Part shown: piece after piece, positions 1 through 9,699 of the stretch
Layout of the letters: every line of letters starts with the position of its first letter
How positions within the stretch are numbered: position 1 is the first letter of the stretch
Source of the DNA: Leucocoprinus leucothites
Lineage: Eukaryota > Basidiomycota > Agaricomycetes > Agaricales > Agaricaceae
NCBI GenBank assembly: GCA_013368445.1
Contig: JAACJO010000092.1
Span: forward strand, 1 to 18,039
Direction: 5' to 3'
Length of the DNA stretch: 18,039 bases
The notes under the pieces: generated by a model
Database searches by the model: none
Told to the model about the DNA's origin: nothing
The model's input: only the letters and a program-made list of their open reading frames with translations
Translations under genes and position numbers: made by a program

Positions 1-90
1 TTTCTGTACACCTCAGAAATGAAAAACAGCATAGGGCATATATGACTGAATACCGTAAAATAAATTGTAATATAGCTCAGAGAGGGGGAA

Positions 91-178
91 GTATTAGAGG
101 GGAATAGACAGTAATAATAGCGAGAAAAGTACTATGAGGAGAATAGACAGCAATAATGGTGAAAAAAGTATTAGAGGG
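91..178. repeat. Short tandem repeat, about 38 bp unit, 2.3 copies
   Basis: Two adjacent units (91-128 and 129-167) share the core GAATAGACAGYAATAATRG and end in a GARAAAA run; a third unit starts at 168 with GTATTAGAGGG and decays. No open frame or structured RNA is visible. It lies downstream of the minus-strand gene ending at 366, so it is 3' flanking DNA of that gene. Bases 179-365 hold nothing else recognisable. Confidence 0.75.
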
Positions 179-365
179 AAACGGACTGTACACTATTAGT
201 TGACACTAGAATACACAGCTTGTCACATAGACACTAAAGCATGAAACATCAAGGTAACAAGAGATATAAGTCGCAGATGAAAATATTTAGTCAATATAGC
301 ATAGTGGTGAGATTCGACGCGTGTTTGTAATCCAATCATTACACTATCCCTCGACCGAGAATAAA

Positions 366-2314
366 CTACACCTCGGATTTCCGTATTCGGTTTAAGTGAC
401 CAGTGACATAAACGCACGTCACCAACCAAGCTTCCGTGTATACACTAGGAGTACTGCCATCTGAATTTGGGAGCCCGATACTGTTTTTGTCGGGGTGATA
501 TGTCTGAGGTATCATCAGATAAAAGATCAAGAGAAGTAGAGGATTGGAAGCTTACTAAGAATAGCTTGCGCCATTTCAATTCCCTCGTAACACCCTGCAT
601 TAAGTTCCAGGAAGGAAGCCGCTTTTCGGGATCAGGGTGCTTGATGTAAGTAACGACTCGTTGTGCTAGTTCATCGAGTGTGTTACATGTAGAGAGATTT
701 TTTACCTTTACACGTGGGGTTGAGGTCGCAGATGGAGCTGAGCCCGGTCCAGTAGAGGCACCAGTTGGGGAACTAGTTGAGGCACCAGCCGAACCACCGT
801 CACTCGAGCCTGTGGAAGTATTGGAGCCTGCACTCGTGCCAGTGGATGAGGAGCTATTCGTAAAATGTGTGGAAGCGTTCGTCGTGCTGGAGGAAGGATC
901 AGCCCTGCAATTACTGCTATTGGCATTGGCGTTCGACCTCCGTTGCTTGTCTTTGTCTTTCAAGAGAATTAATGACAGTTCAACTACTGAGATTGAATAT
1001 TACTTACGTTCGAATACGTTGCGAGTAGCTTCATCTGTGACATGAGTCAGCAGGCGGCAAACGATAGCAATAGGTGGCACTGACCTGGCTCTAATTCCTC
1101 AATGTCAGGAGAGCTGAGTTCAATTTGTAAGTAATGTACTGTTACCTCGGTTGAAAAATGCACGACACCTGTCCCTATCCTTGACTGTAGAGCTTCTCGT
1201 TTCATACTTGCGGCGGCCCTTCCCTTTTGTCTGAGCATCTATCTAGAAGCATGTAGGTTAGATCATGTTCATAGTTTAGCTGGGACAGCTTACAATAGCG
1301 TGACGTTCTATTGCGTATGAAAGATCCATGCAGAAACGCGAAACAATGCCCTTGACCTCGTCGTAGTAGGTAGCTTCGCTGGGGCATGCATCGAGATAAT
1401 CAGCTACAAGGTCCAGGAATCCGTGAATCCCGAGCTCGCCATAGCATAACTTGGTGGGATCAATCTTCGAGTGCTCGGTTGCACTTCCGAAGTCATGGTG
1501 GAGGTCCTGAATGATGGACTCAGGCAAGCGGTGATTCAGCGGCACTCGAAGAACCAAATATGATATTGTTGAAACCTGATGATCTTGTAAGCCGAAGATT
1601 GAATGAGGAATTCGGGGCATAGAACTTACTGGAAAAAGGTCGGGGTGGGTGTTGGTAGAACGCCGAAGATGACAAACACCAGGTACATCCCACTTCACTC
1701 TGTCCTCCAACTCGCGGAAGTCGTTAACCAGAGTCAGGAGACAGTAAGCGTATGCATCAATGCGGCGAAGACAGTTCTCCACCTCATTCTTGATCCAGCT
1801 GGTTACCTGCAAGGAGTTGAGATGGCAGTGCGCCCGATAAAGAGTTGAAATGAACGGCATGACACCGTGAGGCCCGACACGGAAAGTATCTCGGAAACTC
1901 GCAGTGTAATACTTGTCGTCATCCGATACAATCCCTATAACCCGCATGTTCGAGAGCTTGAAGAGAAAGTCGAATGATGCCTGTGCTCTGTTCAGTGCTG
2001 TATAGAGCTCCTTGATAAGATACCTGTGAGTCGACTCTTTTTCGACAGCCTCCAACTTCGTCTGAATTGCACCGGCAGCCTGGTGAAGGTCGGTCCAACA
2101 GCGGGAATCTTGCAGGGGCCACTGGATTAAAAGTTGAGAATCCAGCATCATAAGGAAAAGCGCGACTACATACCCAGGTTTCTTGCCCAAGTTCACATGA
2201 AATGTTACGCGTCAAGCAATGCAGTGGTAGTATATGTTTATCGTAGCGTAAATAATCAACTAATCCATCGGGATCTATCAAGGGCGCTGAGTCTGATAAA
2301 ATAATAGGACACAT
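366..2314 (-). CDS. Orphan multi-exon protein with C-terminal J-domain-like (HPD) segment
   Basis: Unrecognised family. Splice-consistent model of 527 residues with exons 2174-2314, 1630-2121, 1294-1575, 1169-1242, 1085-1113, 1008-1034, 556-956 and 366-503; introns are 50 to 55 bases and every phase fits. The first 300 residues are probably helical (WTDLHQAAGAIQTKLEAVEK, then RIDAYAYCLLTLVNDFRELE). A short acidic stretch (SPDIEELEPDEATRNVFE) is followed by a Ser/Thr/Gly-rich linker of about 70 residues. The last 95 residues hold a helix leading to KWRKLFLTYHPDKN, the helix II plus HPD signature of J domains, then a possible helix III (TGHLNRIRKSE). J domains stimulate Hsp70 ATPase through HPD; a role here is inferred only. 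HPD is read only if the 504-555 intron is removed; unspliced, the frame reads through and loses it. The ATG at 2314 lies 2 bases after the upstream stop, and this may instead be the 3' half of a single gene (see 2275-2324). Confidence 0.75.
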
Positions 2315-2324
2315 TACTACGTAC
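2275..2324 (-). other. Candidate phase-1 intron joining the two minus-strand orphan genes
   Basis: A GTACGT donor at 2324 lies 5 bases before the TAG (2319-2317) that ends the upstream orphan gene. Three downstream acceptors (ending at 2293, 2275 and 2260) all remove the stop and enter the next gene in its own frame. The 2275 acceptor gives a 50-base intron, the usual length here. Joined, the two genes make about 916 residues. If unspliced, two separate proteins result with a 2-base gap between stop and ATG, which is very tight for a fungal nuclear gene pair. I slightly favour the single-gene reading. Confidence 0.5.
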
Positions 2325-3845
2325 GAGCGAATGCTGGCCCAATATATTCTTCACCAACGGGAAGATCTTCAAGGTTCATGTTACCAGAGTTGAAGTTGTC
2401 GGCGCTGGTGTCTTCAAAGGGCGAATGGTTTAAGAAATCTTCATAAGTCTTGTTATTGTCTAGGTATGCCGGCGATTAAAACCAATAGCATGGTAGCTAT
2501 TACGAACGCACCAGCCGTTTCATCAGCCATCAAGACGTCAGATTGTGCATCCTCGTCAACACTAGCGCTGTCTTCAGCTGAAGCACTCTCTTCGTTGCCA
2601 CCATCTCCATTCTCCTGAGAGATCACAATATCCGCTTTTCCGCGTAACAGACCAACGTATACAACCTTGCCCATATCTTTCTTGCCCTGGCGGTGAGTAA
2701 TACTGTGACTAGACATGACGTCCTATTTAGTAGACAACGCGAAGGAATAAACGAATTTAACTCACAATTTGATCGATTCCAGTGACAGTACAGCTTCACT
2801 AGAGTTCAAAATGCGCTTGAGTATCCTGCGCTGGCCTTTACCCTGGGGAGAAGCAGAGACGATCGAGAAATCCTCCAGGGTAATGGGAATTTCTTGACGG
2901 ATAGGCGCGGCAAGGAAAGCAGCGATAACGGATTCTTTGATTTCCGAGTGAGTGGCTGTGGCGTCAATTGTCACGTCGACCACGAGGCCTGCAGTGTACA
3001 AGCTAGTTCGGATCCTATAAAACGGTAAGTAAGGCAGGTATTAAGAGTGACTCCGACATACTCATCGGCAGTGGGCTCGGTACGAGTGAAGTTATCCAGT
3101 AGCGAGGTTTCAGGTATCAAAACGAACTTGAATACTCTTAGAGGCTCCTTTGCTTTAGCAGGGGCGGTCGTTATCGGGGCAGCTGGGCGAGAAGTATCCT
3201 CAGCCTTCCTGCGTCTTTTGTTTTTGGGAAGCCGAGTGGTCGATGCGTTCTCTGCTGCCGTCTTGTGGATCTTGCTCCGAGTCAGATATTGACTTAATGC
3301 AAGATGGTATGTCTTACCTCTGATCCAGGATCGAATTGGAGGCTGTCGGCGAGGCCGTCTTGTTGCTGGCGTTTTTTCCGGATGTTGTCGGTTCGGAGAA
3401 AGGCTGAAGCACTTCCTCTCCCTTCACCCATAGAGCGAAGGAACTCCGCACCGAGACTCCCAGGAACGAAGTGCTGGCCTTCAGACGAGATACCGTACGG
3501 GGTCGCGTTTGGGGAAACATTACCCGTACCCTAAAAAGATTAATAACATAGCGATTAATAAGGGGGAAAAGCAACAAATGCGATAGCATACCTGAGCGAG
3601 AGGGGCAGGGTCAGGAGGCTAGCAGAGGGGTTCAGTACGTACAGCTCAACCAAAGGCGAGGTACATACTTGAGTAGTGGTTGTAGGCAAATAGTGACGAG
3701 TGGCTTGACAGCCGCATTCGCACAAGGACATAAGTGCGCAATTGAGGTCAGGCTGCATGGACGCTGCTTTGAACAGCATGCATGAGCCTTTCCATGCGCA
3801 GTCAGGATTTTTGCAAGCTTTCAAATTGACGAAGAAGTGGGACAT
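2317..3845 (-). CDS. Orphan protein with Cys-rich N-terminus and basic NLS-like patch
   Basis: Unrecognised family; 404 residues in seven exons: 3669-3845, 3592-3618, 3318-3530, 3062-3270, 2766-3014, 2512-2708 and 2317-2459. Introns are 47 to 61 bases and all phases agree. Residues 11-51 carry a cysteine/histidine array (CKNPDCAWKGSC, then CECGCQATRH) that could bind zinc. A Pro/Gly-rich linker is followed by KNKRRRK, a likely nuclear localisation signal. A folded region of about 150 residues starts near LRVFKFVLIPETSLLDNF and includes VVYVGLLRGKADIV. The tail is acidic and Ser-rich (SASAEDSASVDEDAQSD). I infer a nuclear protein of unknown role. The ATG at 3845 is chosen because it opens directly into the Cys array. 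The ORF at 3314-3589 in another frame is an artefact; the splice-consistent frame there reads through GSLGAEFLRSMGEGRG. Confidence 0.72.
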
Positions 3846-4864
3846 AACAGTTTGGGTTAAGGAAATGCAATGAGAGTGGGGGGTGGGGGGGTGAAAAAAC
3901 GGCAGAGAGGGTTATCACCTTTAAAAGCAGAGGGCATTTAAAATTTTAAAGTTCAGGAGAGAAATAGGACACGGGAATGGTGTAACTATGACCATATGCG
4001 TGGATGTAAGACCTAGAGGGCACAGAGTATCTCTATTAGGTTCGAACCATTCGAACTTAAACCATGTGAACTCACGGAGATCGGATTTGAGGTTACGGAG
4101 AGCTGCAATTAGTTGTTCTGGGCATGGGATCACAGATAAAGGAAAGGCACAACAAAAAAAAGCGACCTGAGTTCAGGAGGCGGGTTTTCCATATACTTGA
4201 AAGCTCAGCATTGACATATAAGGTGAATCACACTATTCGTACTAGGCCGCCTCACTGGTGCCGTCTCTAGGTGCGATGCAAAGTCCCCAAGAAAGATGTA
4301 GGGTGTAGGGTGAACACTGATAAACCTTTGTGTTCACTGTACAACTAGTTCAAAAAATATCAGCTACTGATCAAATGTAGATAGGACAAAATACATACGG
4401 GAGCCGCTGTCCATTTTGGCGTCACTTGTAGCACCGCTAGAATTCAATTAATCCGCACTGCGGGACGGTAACTGGACACCCAGGAGAGCTCTTGTACATA
4501 TCAGACACATTAGGTACTGAAGGGTGTTTAGCCTCGTCAGACATTTCACTAAGAATGCTATGAACGACGAGTCTTACTATCCATATCAGAGCGTCAAAAT
4601 ACAGGGCCGGGTTTGCCGCCATCAAACTTGGGCTAATTACAGCTCCTCAGGGAGGGTTATTCTTGTAACATAGTTGAATAAGGTGATAAGAGCGTGTTCG
4701 TTGATAATATGAATGCCCGAATCATTTTGGAATTTGTATCAACTGTCTGATATTTTGCGGCATCAGCTCATATCACTTATAATTGAAACTATTAATGCAC
4801 CCTCGAATGTAGAAAGACTAGATTAATGTGACATTGTCCGTTACGCAACAAACACTGCTTAAAA
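3846..4864. other. Intergenic region without a supportable gene
   Basis: Contains a G-rich tract (3877-3891, two G runs split by one T) just upstream of the minus-strand start at 3845, so probably in its 5' flank. On the minus strand, 4576-4622 encodes MAANPALYFDALIW followed by a good GTAAGA donor; a possible 3' exon follows at about 4516, but the product would be tiny and I cannot support it as a gene. Nothing else is recognisable. Confidence 0.4.
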
Positions 4865-5482
4865 TCAGCCAGACAATGACCGTTCAGATCCTTGCGATGC
4901 CACCAGGTCCTCAGTAAATGTAAACCCAGAGACCTCAGTGTAATGTCCGTTATTAGATGTGGGTGGGCCAACAGGAGGGTGGGTTTTGTAGTTGCGCTGG
5001 CAGGTGCACCAGATTTGAGCTGGCGAGTTCTTGAGGAAGTGGTATATCCTGTTAGGCATTCTTGACACGACAGGCCCGGCACAGATGAATTGTGCGTTAC
5101 AGTGCAAAGGCGGTGCCGTCCGTCCTCAGAACAACGTTGAATCTGGAGAACATGTTAATTGAATAAATGACGTTGATAAAACAAGTCTCACCCTGCGATT
5201 TGTGCAATAAACACCATGGACGTGTTGATCATTGTTTTTGAGGGTGGGAAGGCAGGCACATATGATGAGAAGCGTTTGGTAATTGGGAATGCACCGTTCC
5301 CATGTAATGTCGTCTGTGCACTGCGAGACGCATTTGAGGAGTGTAGCATATCTGACACTAACAAGTGCTTGATTATTAGAAATTTCACTTGCCGCACTGT
5401 AGAATGGGAGGTGAATCTTACCAAGACATTCTATGGCTTGGTTTCCGGATGATATTTCACTGTCAATCAACATGAGGGTCAC
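4865..5482 (-). CDS. Hypothetical protein, four exons, about 150 residues
   Basis: Not recognised. Model: exons 5422-5482, 5192-5357, 5101-5142 and 4865-5048, introns of 64, 49 and 52 bases with donors GTAAGA, GTGAGA and GTAACG and acceptors TTGTTAG, CTCCAG and CTAACAG; phases agree and give one frame. Visible segments are MTLMLIDSEISSGNQAIECL, a Ser/Thr-rich middle (SDMLHSSNASRSAQTTLHGN), GFNVVLRTDGTAFAL, a Cys pair (IWCTCQRNYKTHPP) and the tail SGFTFTEDLVASQGSERS. There is no signal peptide or membrane segment. Further exons at either end are possible, so it may be part of a larger gene. The opposite strand is open at 5216-5452, which weakens the call. Confidence 0.45.
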
Positions 5483-5703
5483 ATGTTCTATTCCTCATTT
5501 CTCCCACTGTTCATTATAGGGCTAACGAAGCCCCAGAATAATTGGTGAATCGCAGTATATCACCAAGTGACACATGAACTCAAACGTGAGGGTATCTAAG
5601 TACAATACTACCATACTACGACGGAGATAACAGAAAGGAAAGAGGTGATATTGATGCGCATCAGTATATGAGCGCTTCGAAGATTTAGGGCAGGTTTTTT
5701 CCG

Positions 5704-5910
5704 CACGTGAGGATCCTGGGAACTGGAGGGTGGGTCCAGCCATGTGACTGTGAGTCTAGCCACGTGACTCACCGTGAGTGTGGGGATTGGGCCAAGCCAC
5801 ATGCCGATTTTGAGGCATGAGCTTTCTCAGGCCGGCCCTAACCATACTAACTGGTCATATGGTCCTGTAACCGGTGGTGCTTTTTCCCACCACAAGGGCA
5901 TGACCACGTG
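5704..5910. promoter_or_regulatory. Cluster of three CACGTG palindromes upstream of the Spt5-like gene
   Basis: CACGTG occurs at 5704-5709, 5761-5766 and 5905-5910, with a one-mismatch CATGTG at 5741-5746. The 5741 and 5761 sites sit inside two imperfect copies of GCCAYGTGACT...GTGAGT (5739-5755 and 5759-5779). CACGTG is the core site of basic helix-loop-helix regulators (Pho4/Cbf1 class). It lies 250 to 450 bases upstream of the Spt5-like start; a regulatory function is inferred from spacing and number only. Confidence 0.35.
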
Positions 5911-5961
5911 AAATTTCTCAGGCCGGCCCTAATGACACAAACCGATCATATACCTGTAACC
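5826..5961. repeat. Direct repeat around a GGCCGGCC core, two copies 90 bp apart
   Basis: Copy one starts at 5826 and copy two at 5916. Both read TCTCAGGCCGGCCCTAA, then an ACTGGTCATAT/ACCGATCATAT segment and CCTGTAACC. Each core holds the 8-base palindrome GGCCGGCC. The 40 bases between the copies contain an inverted GTGGTG...CACCAC and one CACGTG. It may be a remnant of a non-autonomous element or a duplicated regulatory block. Confidence 0.65.
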
Positions 5962-6011
5962 AACTTTGATGCAACTTTCCCCTTTACAGTCGCTTTCGTT
6001 ATAATACATAT

Positions 6012-6019
6012 TATAAATA
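6012..6019 (+). promoter_or_regulatory. TATA box candidate of the Spt5-like gene
   Basis: TATAAATA stands in an AT-rich stretch 136 bases upstream of the ATG chosen at 6155, a reasonable distance for a fungal TATA box. No other promoter element could be assigned. Confidence 0.4.
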
Positions 6020-6178
6020 GATACAACGAAAACAAAAACTATGTCAGACAATAGATACTCAATGAACGTATGTAGGATGATATCTATAATATCAAAAGCT
6101 AATATAAGTTCTACAGCACCGAAACCCGGTTCGTACAAGGTGTCACCGGACTGAATGCCATTGACAGCCGAAGTGCAG

Positions 6179-6494
6179 GAAGGTGAGGCTGTCAATGCTG
6201 ACGGTACACTCAAGGACGCACACGAGATCGAGTGGGTTTACGACCCAGATGAATCCACACCGATACCAGCGGCGCCCGTAACAGCGTCAACGGTATGTTC
6301 ACCATACATGAATGACGGCTGAATCTCATCTTCCGTTGTAGAACCACCCTTTAGTTTGTACCACCAAAACGCTACCAGATGACCAACGTATTGACAAAAA
6401 GAATATACAGGACGGTGAGGCAGTCAATGCCAACGGCACGCTCAAAGAATCTCACAAAATTACTTGGGTATACGACCCCGACAAGCCAAATCCA
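6179..6494 (+). repeat. Diverged duplication of a coding block at the start of the Spt5-like gene
   Basis: 6179-6256 and 6411-6488, 232 bases apart, encode EGEAVNADGTLKDAHEIEW and DGEAVNANGTLKESHKITW, each followed by VYDPD. The copies lie in exon 1 and exon 2, on both sides of a 49-base intron. Conservation is higher at protein than at base level, so the duplication is not recent and was kept in frame. Confidence 0.8.
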
Positions 6495-6923
6495 ATGTTG
6501 GTAGGATTCAGCGGGAATACCGAGGTAGATATGATTGTACTACATCTACTTGAGTTAACTATGCCTTCTAGGAGGTTCAGACGGCACCCCAAGCACGGAA
6601 GAGTATTCCTAAACAGCCGCACCATTCAAGGGCAAGAAAGAAGGTTCGAACGGACGCCATGCATGCCTTCTTGGATATAGAGGCACAGGTCAATGACGAG
6701 GAAGAGAGCAAAGACGAGACAGAGGCCAATCAAGGTAGACTTCTTAGAAATAATAAAATACGTGTATTCAAGGCATTCATGAATTGTTCCAGCCAACTTT
6801 ATCGACAACTCTGAGGCTCAAGAGAACCTCATGCATCCTGCTCCCCGGTTGAACCAAAATGAAGACGAAGACAACCCAGTGATTGAAGGGATAATGAGGA
6901 GGCATGTGTATAAAGACGTTCAA

Positions 6924-6971
6924 GCCGACACTGGGGAAGACGCTAAGGCCGACACTGAGGAAGACGCTAAG
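6924..6971 (+). repeat. 24-bp coding tandem repeat, two copies
   Basis: GCCGACACTGRGGAAGACGC plus TAAG is repeated head to tail (6924-6947, 6948-6971), encoding ADTGEDAK ADTEEDAK in the acidic N-terminal part of the Spt5-like reading frame. The copies differ at one base, so the expansion is recent or held by replication slippage. Confidence 0.85.
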
Positions 6972-9456
6972 GATGATGCCGAGGCTAATGTACATTGGGA
7001 TTGCCCGCTCTGGGAGGTTCCGGTCCAAGTAAATATCATTATGTTTTATATCTGTGGATACAATCTGACGGTATTCCAGGTAGGAAAGGAACAAAAAACT
7101 GTGGACTGAATCCTGAGACGAATTGAATCCGGTTTCTGCGGTTTGCACGAACCTCCACATGCCGCCTTCTATCGGTCTTCCCTACCTGGCCGAGTTTTTG
7201 TTCAAGTCAAGAAGATTGAGGACGCGACATTCGTATGCAGTGGGCTCAATACGCAAAAGATCCACTACCTTTATGTTGAAACCGCCAAGCAATACTTAAT
7301 AGAACGTGAAAAGCCTGTGGAGGTTCCAAAGAGCAATACCTGGATCCGCTTATTATCCGCTCCATATAAGGACGACCCTGCCTACGTCCTTGAAGTCAAT
7401 CAAGTCGACTCGCAGAGGTTTAGTGTGGTCGCCGTGCTCCTCACAAGACTTCCTTATTCCACGCGCAAACAAAAACGCGGGCAGGCTTGCTCAGAACGTG
7501 CTCCTGCTGCACGGCTCAACCCTGACTGATGCCACGCTATATATGGAGACTCTTTTCTGACAGTAAAGCGGAGTGCTGACACTGATGAGATTGAATGCTA
7601 CAATTCAAGATTCAAAGTCCCCAGAAGGTGGAGGAAGATCCCAGTTGAATATCCATTTCAGCATACGGCTATAGAACGTGGAGAGGAGGGCCCCTCAAAA
7701 GAAGGAGGACAGGAAGGAGAAGGACGGATACATGCAGATGGAGAAGAAGGACGAGCACAACTTAGAGATCAAAGAGAAGAGCGACAGCGAGAAGAGGAAA
7801 GTGGAGCATGAGTGGAAGAAGGGAGCACATCAGTAGGAGAGCAAGCTCAAGAGGGAGCGCGAGGAGAAGAAGAAAAGGATGCGGAGGATGAAGACGAAGA
7901 CCAGGAGATCAAGAATCAAGATAAGAATCAAAAGGGTTTTATGAAATTCGACACTGGTGGCTATCTGTTGGCAGAATTGGTCCATGGCTCATACCACCCA
8001 CATGCTGTCCATCTTTCTCGCAAAGAAATCATGGAATTCATGGATTGCCCCTCGATTCCTGATTTAGCTAAGAGTCTGGCGCTGGAGACGGCAGAGCTTG
8101 AGGACCTGAAGAGAGGCGACCAGGTAAAGCTGACTGAAGGAGACTATCGAGGAATGGTGGGATTCGTAGAGCAGGTCTTCTTGACCTACGCATGGGTCAC
8201 TGTTACGGCCTCTAATGAAATCATTGAGGTGGCAAAATCCTCGCTCCAATGGCACTTTCAGATAGGTGATCACGTCTGCGTCAGGTCCGGTGAGCATGCG
8301 GGTGCCCAAGGCTTTGTGACCGCTGTGAACGACGAGGCTCATACAGTCGCTATCTCTGTTCGAATGCGACAGGTACGTGTTGTGGCCATTCCCTGGTTCG
8401 GTTACTTATATATGAAGAGTAGGTCTCCAAGGTCTTTGCCTCGATAAATGATGTAGAGTTTGCAGAAGACAATCGCGTCTTCGTGAAGCCTCAGGAAGCG
8501 GCTCCTCAACCAGAAGGACAGAGTGCTTCCCATGCGAATGAGAAAGCCCGCAGAATTCATAAAATGTTTGAAGACATTATTGTTCGCAGCGAGAATCAGA
8601 AACGCGACAAATTTCTTAAAATGCGCGTTATGTTCAAGAGCGAACCGTTCAGGGCATACCAAGGCATCATCAGGACCGTTAGCACTCAGTGGATAGCACA
8701 CGTGGAAGTTGAAGGTGTGCTTGTCAATCGAAACCAGCTTGTCCAGCGTCATCTCAAAGGTTTATATTTCTTCCTGTAAGCATGCTCAGTTCATTGTGAT
8801 CGATATGAGTCTAAGTTGAATACAGGGACAATGATGAGAGATTATACGAGGTTACTGAGGAGTCAGACTTCGAGCTTGTGCCCACCGAGCACGTGAAATC
8901 CGAACTGGAGTGGTGGGTGCTGAGGCCTCAGGCCTCAGGTTCGACAGCTAGAGGGAGGACTCCTGAGCCGATCAACACCGAGACCGATGGAGTCTGGGCT
9001 CCAGCCACTCAGCAAGTGGAGCCAGCACCAGTAAACATAGGAGGGGTCATCCGTAAGTGTCATCTCAATCACAATCAATGGCTGCTCAGAACTGTAGCGC
9101 ACGACCACTAGCTCCTACAGATATCTGATATCCTTCCAAAAAACTCAAGCCTGATGTTGAAGGTCATGGAGAATCCTCTTCACCTCAATGCCGCCCCGTG
9201 GCATGGTAAGACTGGAGTATTCAAGGGGGTTTCAGACAACATGGTCAGAATATACTTTCAACCATCGTCACCCGGAGCGCAGGGCCAGACCGGGGTGATA
9301 CCCCACGGTTTGGTGTCCTGGGTTCCCCTGACTAAAAAGGGGTGCTTCATCTATGTCATGCGCGGTTCAGATTTCGGGAGTCGACACTGGGTGAATGAGT
9401 TTGGGGATACTTGTGGCCTGGCGCAGTTCGTGGAGGACATAAATATAAGGTTCTAA

Positions 9457-9699
9457 AGCAGATTTGAAAGGACGATCTCGGTGTAACAAATTAAGTAGAG
9501 GACTTCACGATATACCCCTTCATATTCATACCCCGTCATCATACTATCTTAATACCACTTCTATAATCTTGCACGCAAAGACACTATTCTTATTCAAAGT
9601 ATATAACAGGAGACAGGACTCGAAGTAGTATCACCGAACCCATTAGTTTAATATTCACGTGCTTTCTCTCTCTTATGACTCCCTCCCTCCCCAGCTGTG
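9457..9699. other. 3' flank of the Spt5-like gene, no gene seen
   Basis: AT-rich, then a pyrimidine-rich run (9661-9693, TCTCTC and CCCTCCCTCC) ending in CAG at 9693. No supportable open frame or RNA gene. Confidence 0.4.

Larger units (their letters stand above)
6155..9456 (+). pseudogene. Spt5-like transcription elongation factor paralogue (NGN and KOW domains), interrupted by three in-frame TGA codons
   Basis: Spt5 proteins bind RNA polymerase II through an NGN domain and serial KOW domains. Exons: 6155-6292, 6342-6524, 6572-6734, 6793-7028, 7080-8372, 8423-8775, 8826-9030 and 9121-9456; 969 codons, all in phase. In order: two copies of an EAVNADGTLK-type segment, a basic then acidic stretch (RKKVRTDAMHAFLDIEAQ), an NGN-like region from CPLWEVPVQVGKEQ through LPGRVFVQVKK (residue about 275), a KOW segment ending STRKQKRGQ, an acidic purine-rich insert, KOW segments at LKRGDQVKLTEGDYRGMVG (about 584) and IGDHVCVRSGEHAGAQG (about 635), and a C-terminal one at WHGKTGVFKG. 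Frame-preserving TGA codons lie at 7107-7109, 7527-7529 and 7809-7811 (residues 250, 390, 484). No frameshift is seen. The last intron needs the weaker GTAAAC donor at 9031; the better GTAAGT at 9053 breaks phase. Probably a recent pseudogene of an extra copy rather than the essential gene. Confidence 0.78.

Noticed and set aside
223..429. Minus-strand ORF of 68 codons
   Set aside because: Overlaps the last exon (366-503) of the spliced orphan gene in another frame and has no protein-like features.
680..1045. Plus-strand ORF of 121 codons
   Set aside because: Antisense shadow of the Ser/Thr/Gly-rich exon 556-956; its composition (E, P, V runs) mirrors that low-complexity code.
3047..3534. 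Plus-strand ORFs opposite the Cys-rich orphan gene
   Set aside because: They lie antisense to exons 3 and 4, whose minus-strand frames join in phase; no domain or splice logic on the plus strand.
3877..3891. G-quadruplex in the G-rich tract
   Set aside because: Only two G runs separated by a single T; four distinct runs are not clearly available.
5216..5452. Plus-strand ORF of 78 codons with acceptable composition
   Set aside because: The minus strand gives a phase-consistent multi-exon model over the same bases. Kept as the main doubt about that model.
7107..7811. Selenocysteine recoding of the three TGA codons
   Set aside because: Most fungi, including known Agaricomycetes, lack the selenocysteine machinery, and no SECIS-like element was seen near 9456.
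8402..8752. Minus-strand ORF of 116 codons
   Set aside because: Antisense to the KOW-containing exon 8423-8775, which carries clear family features on the plus strand.
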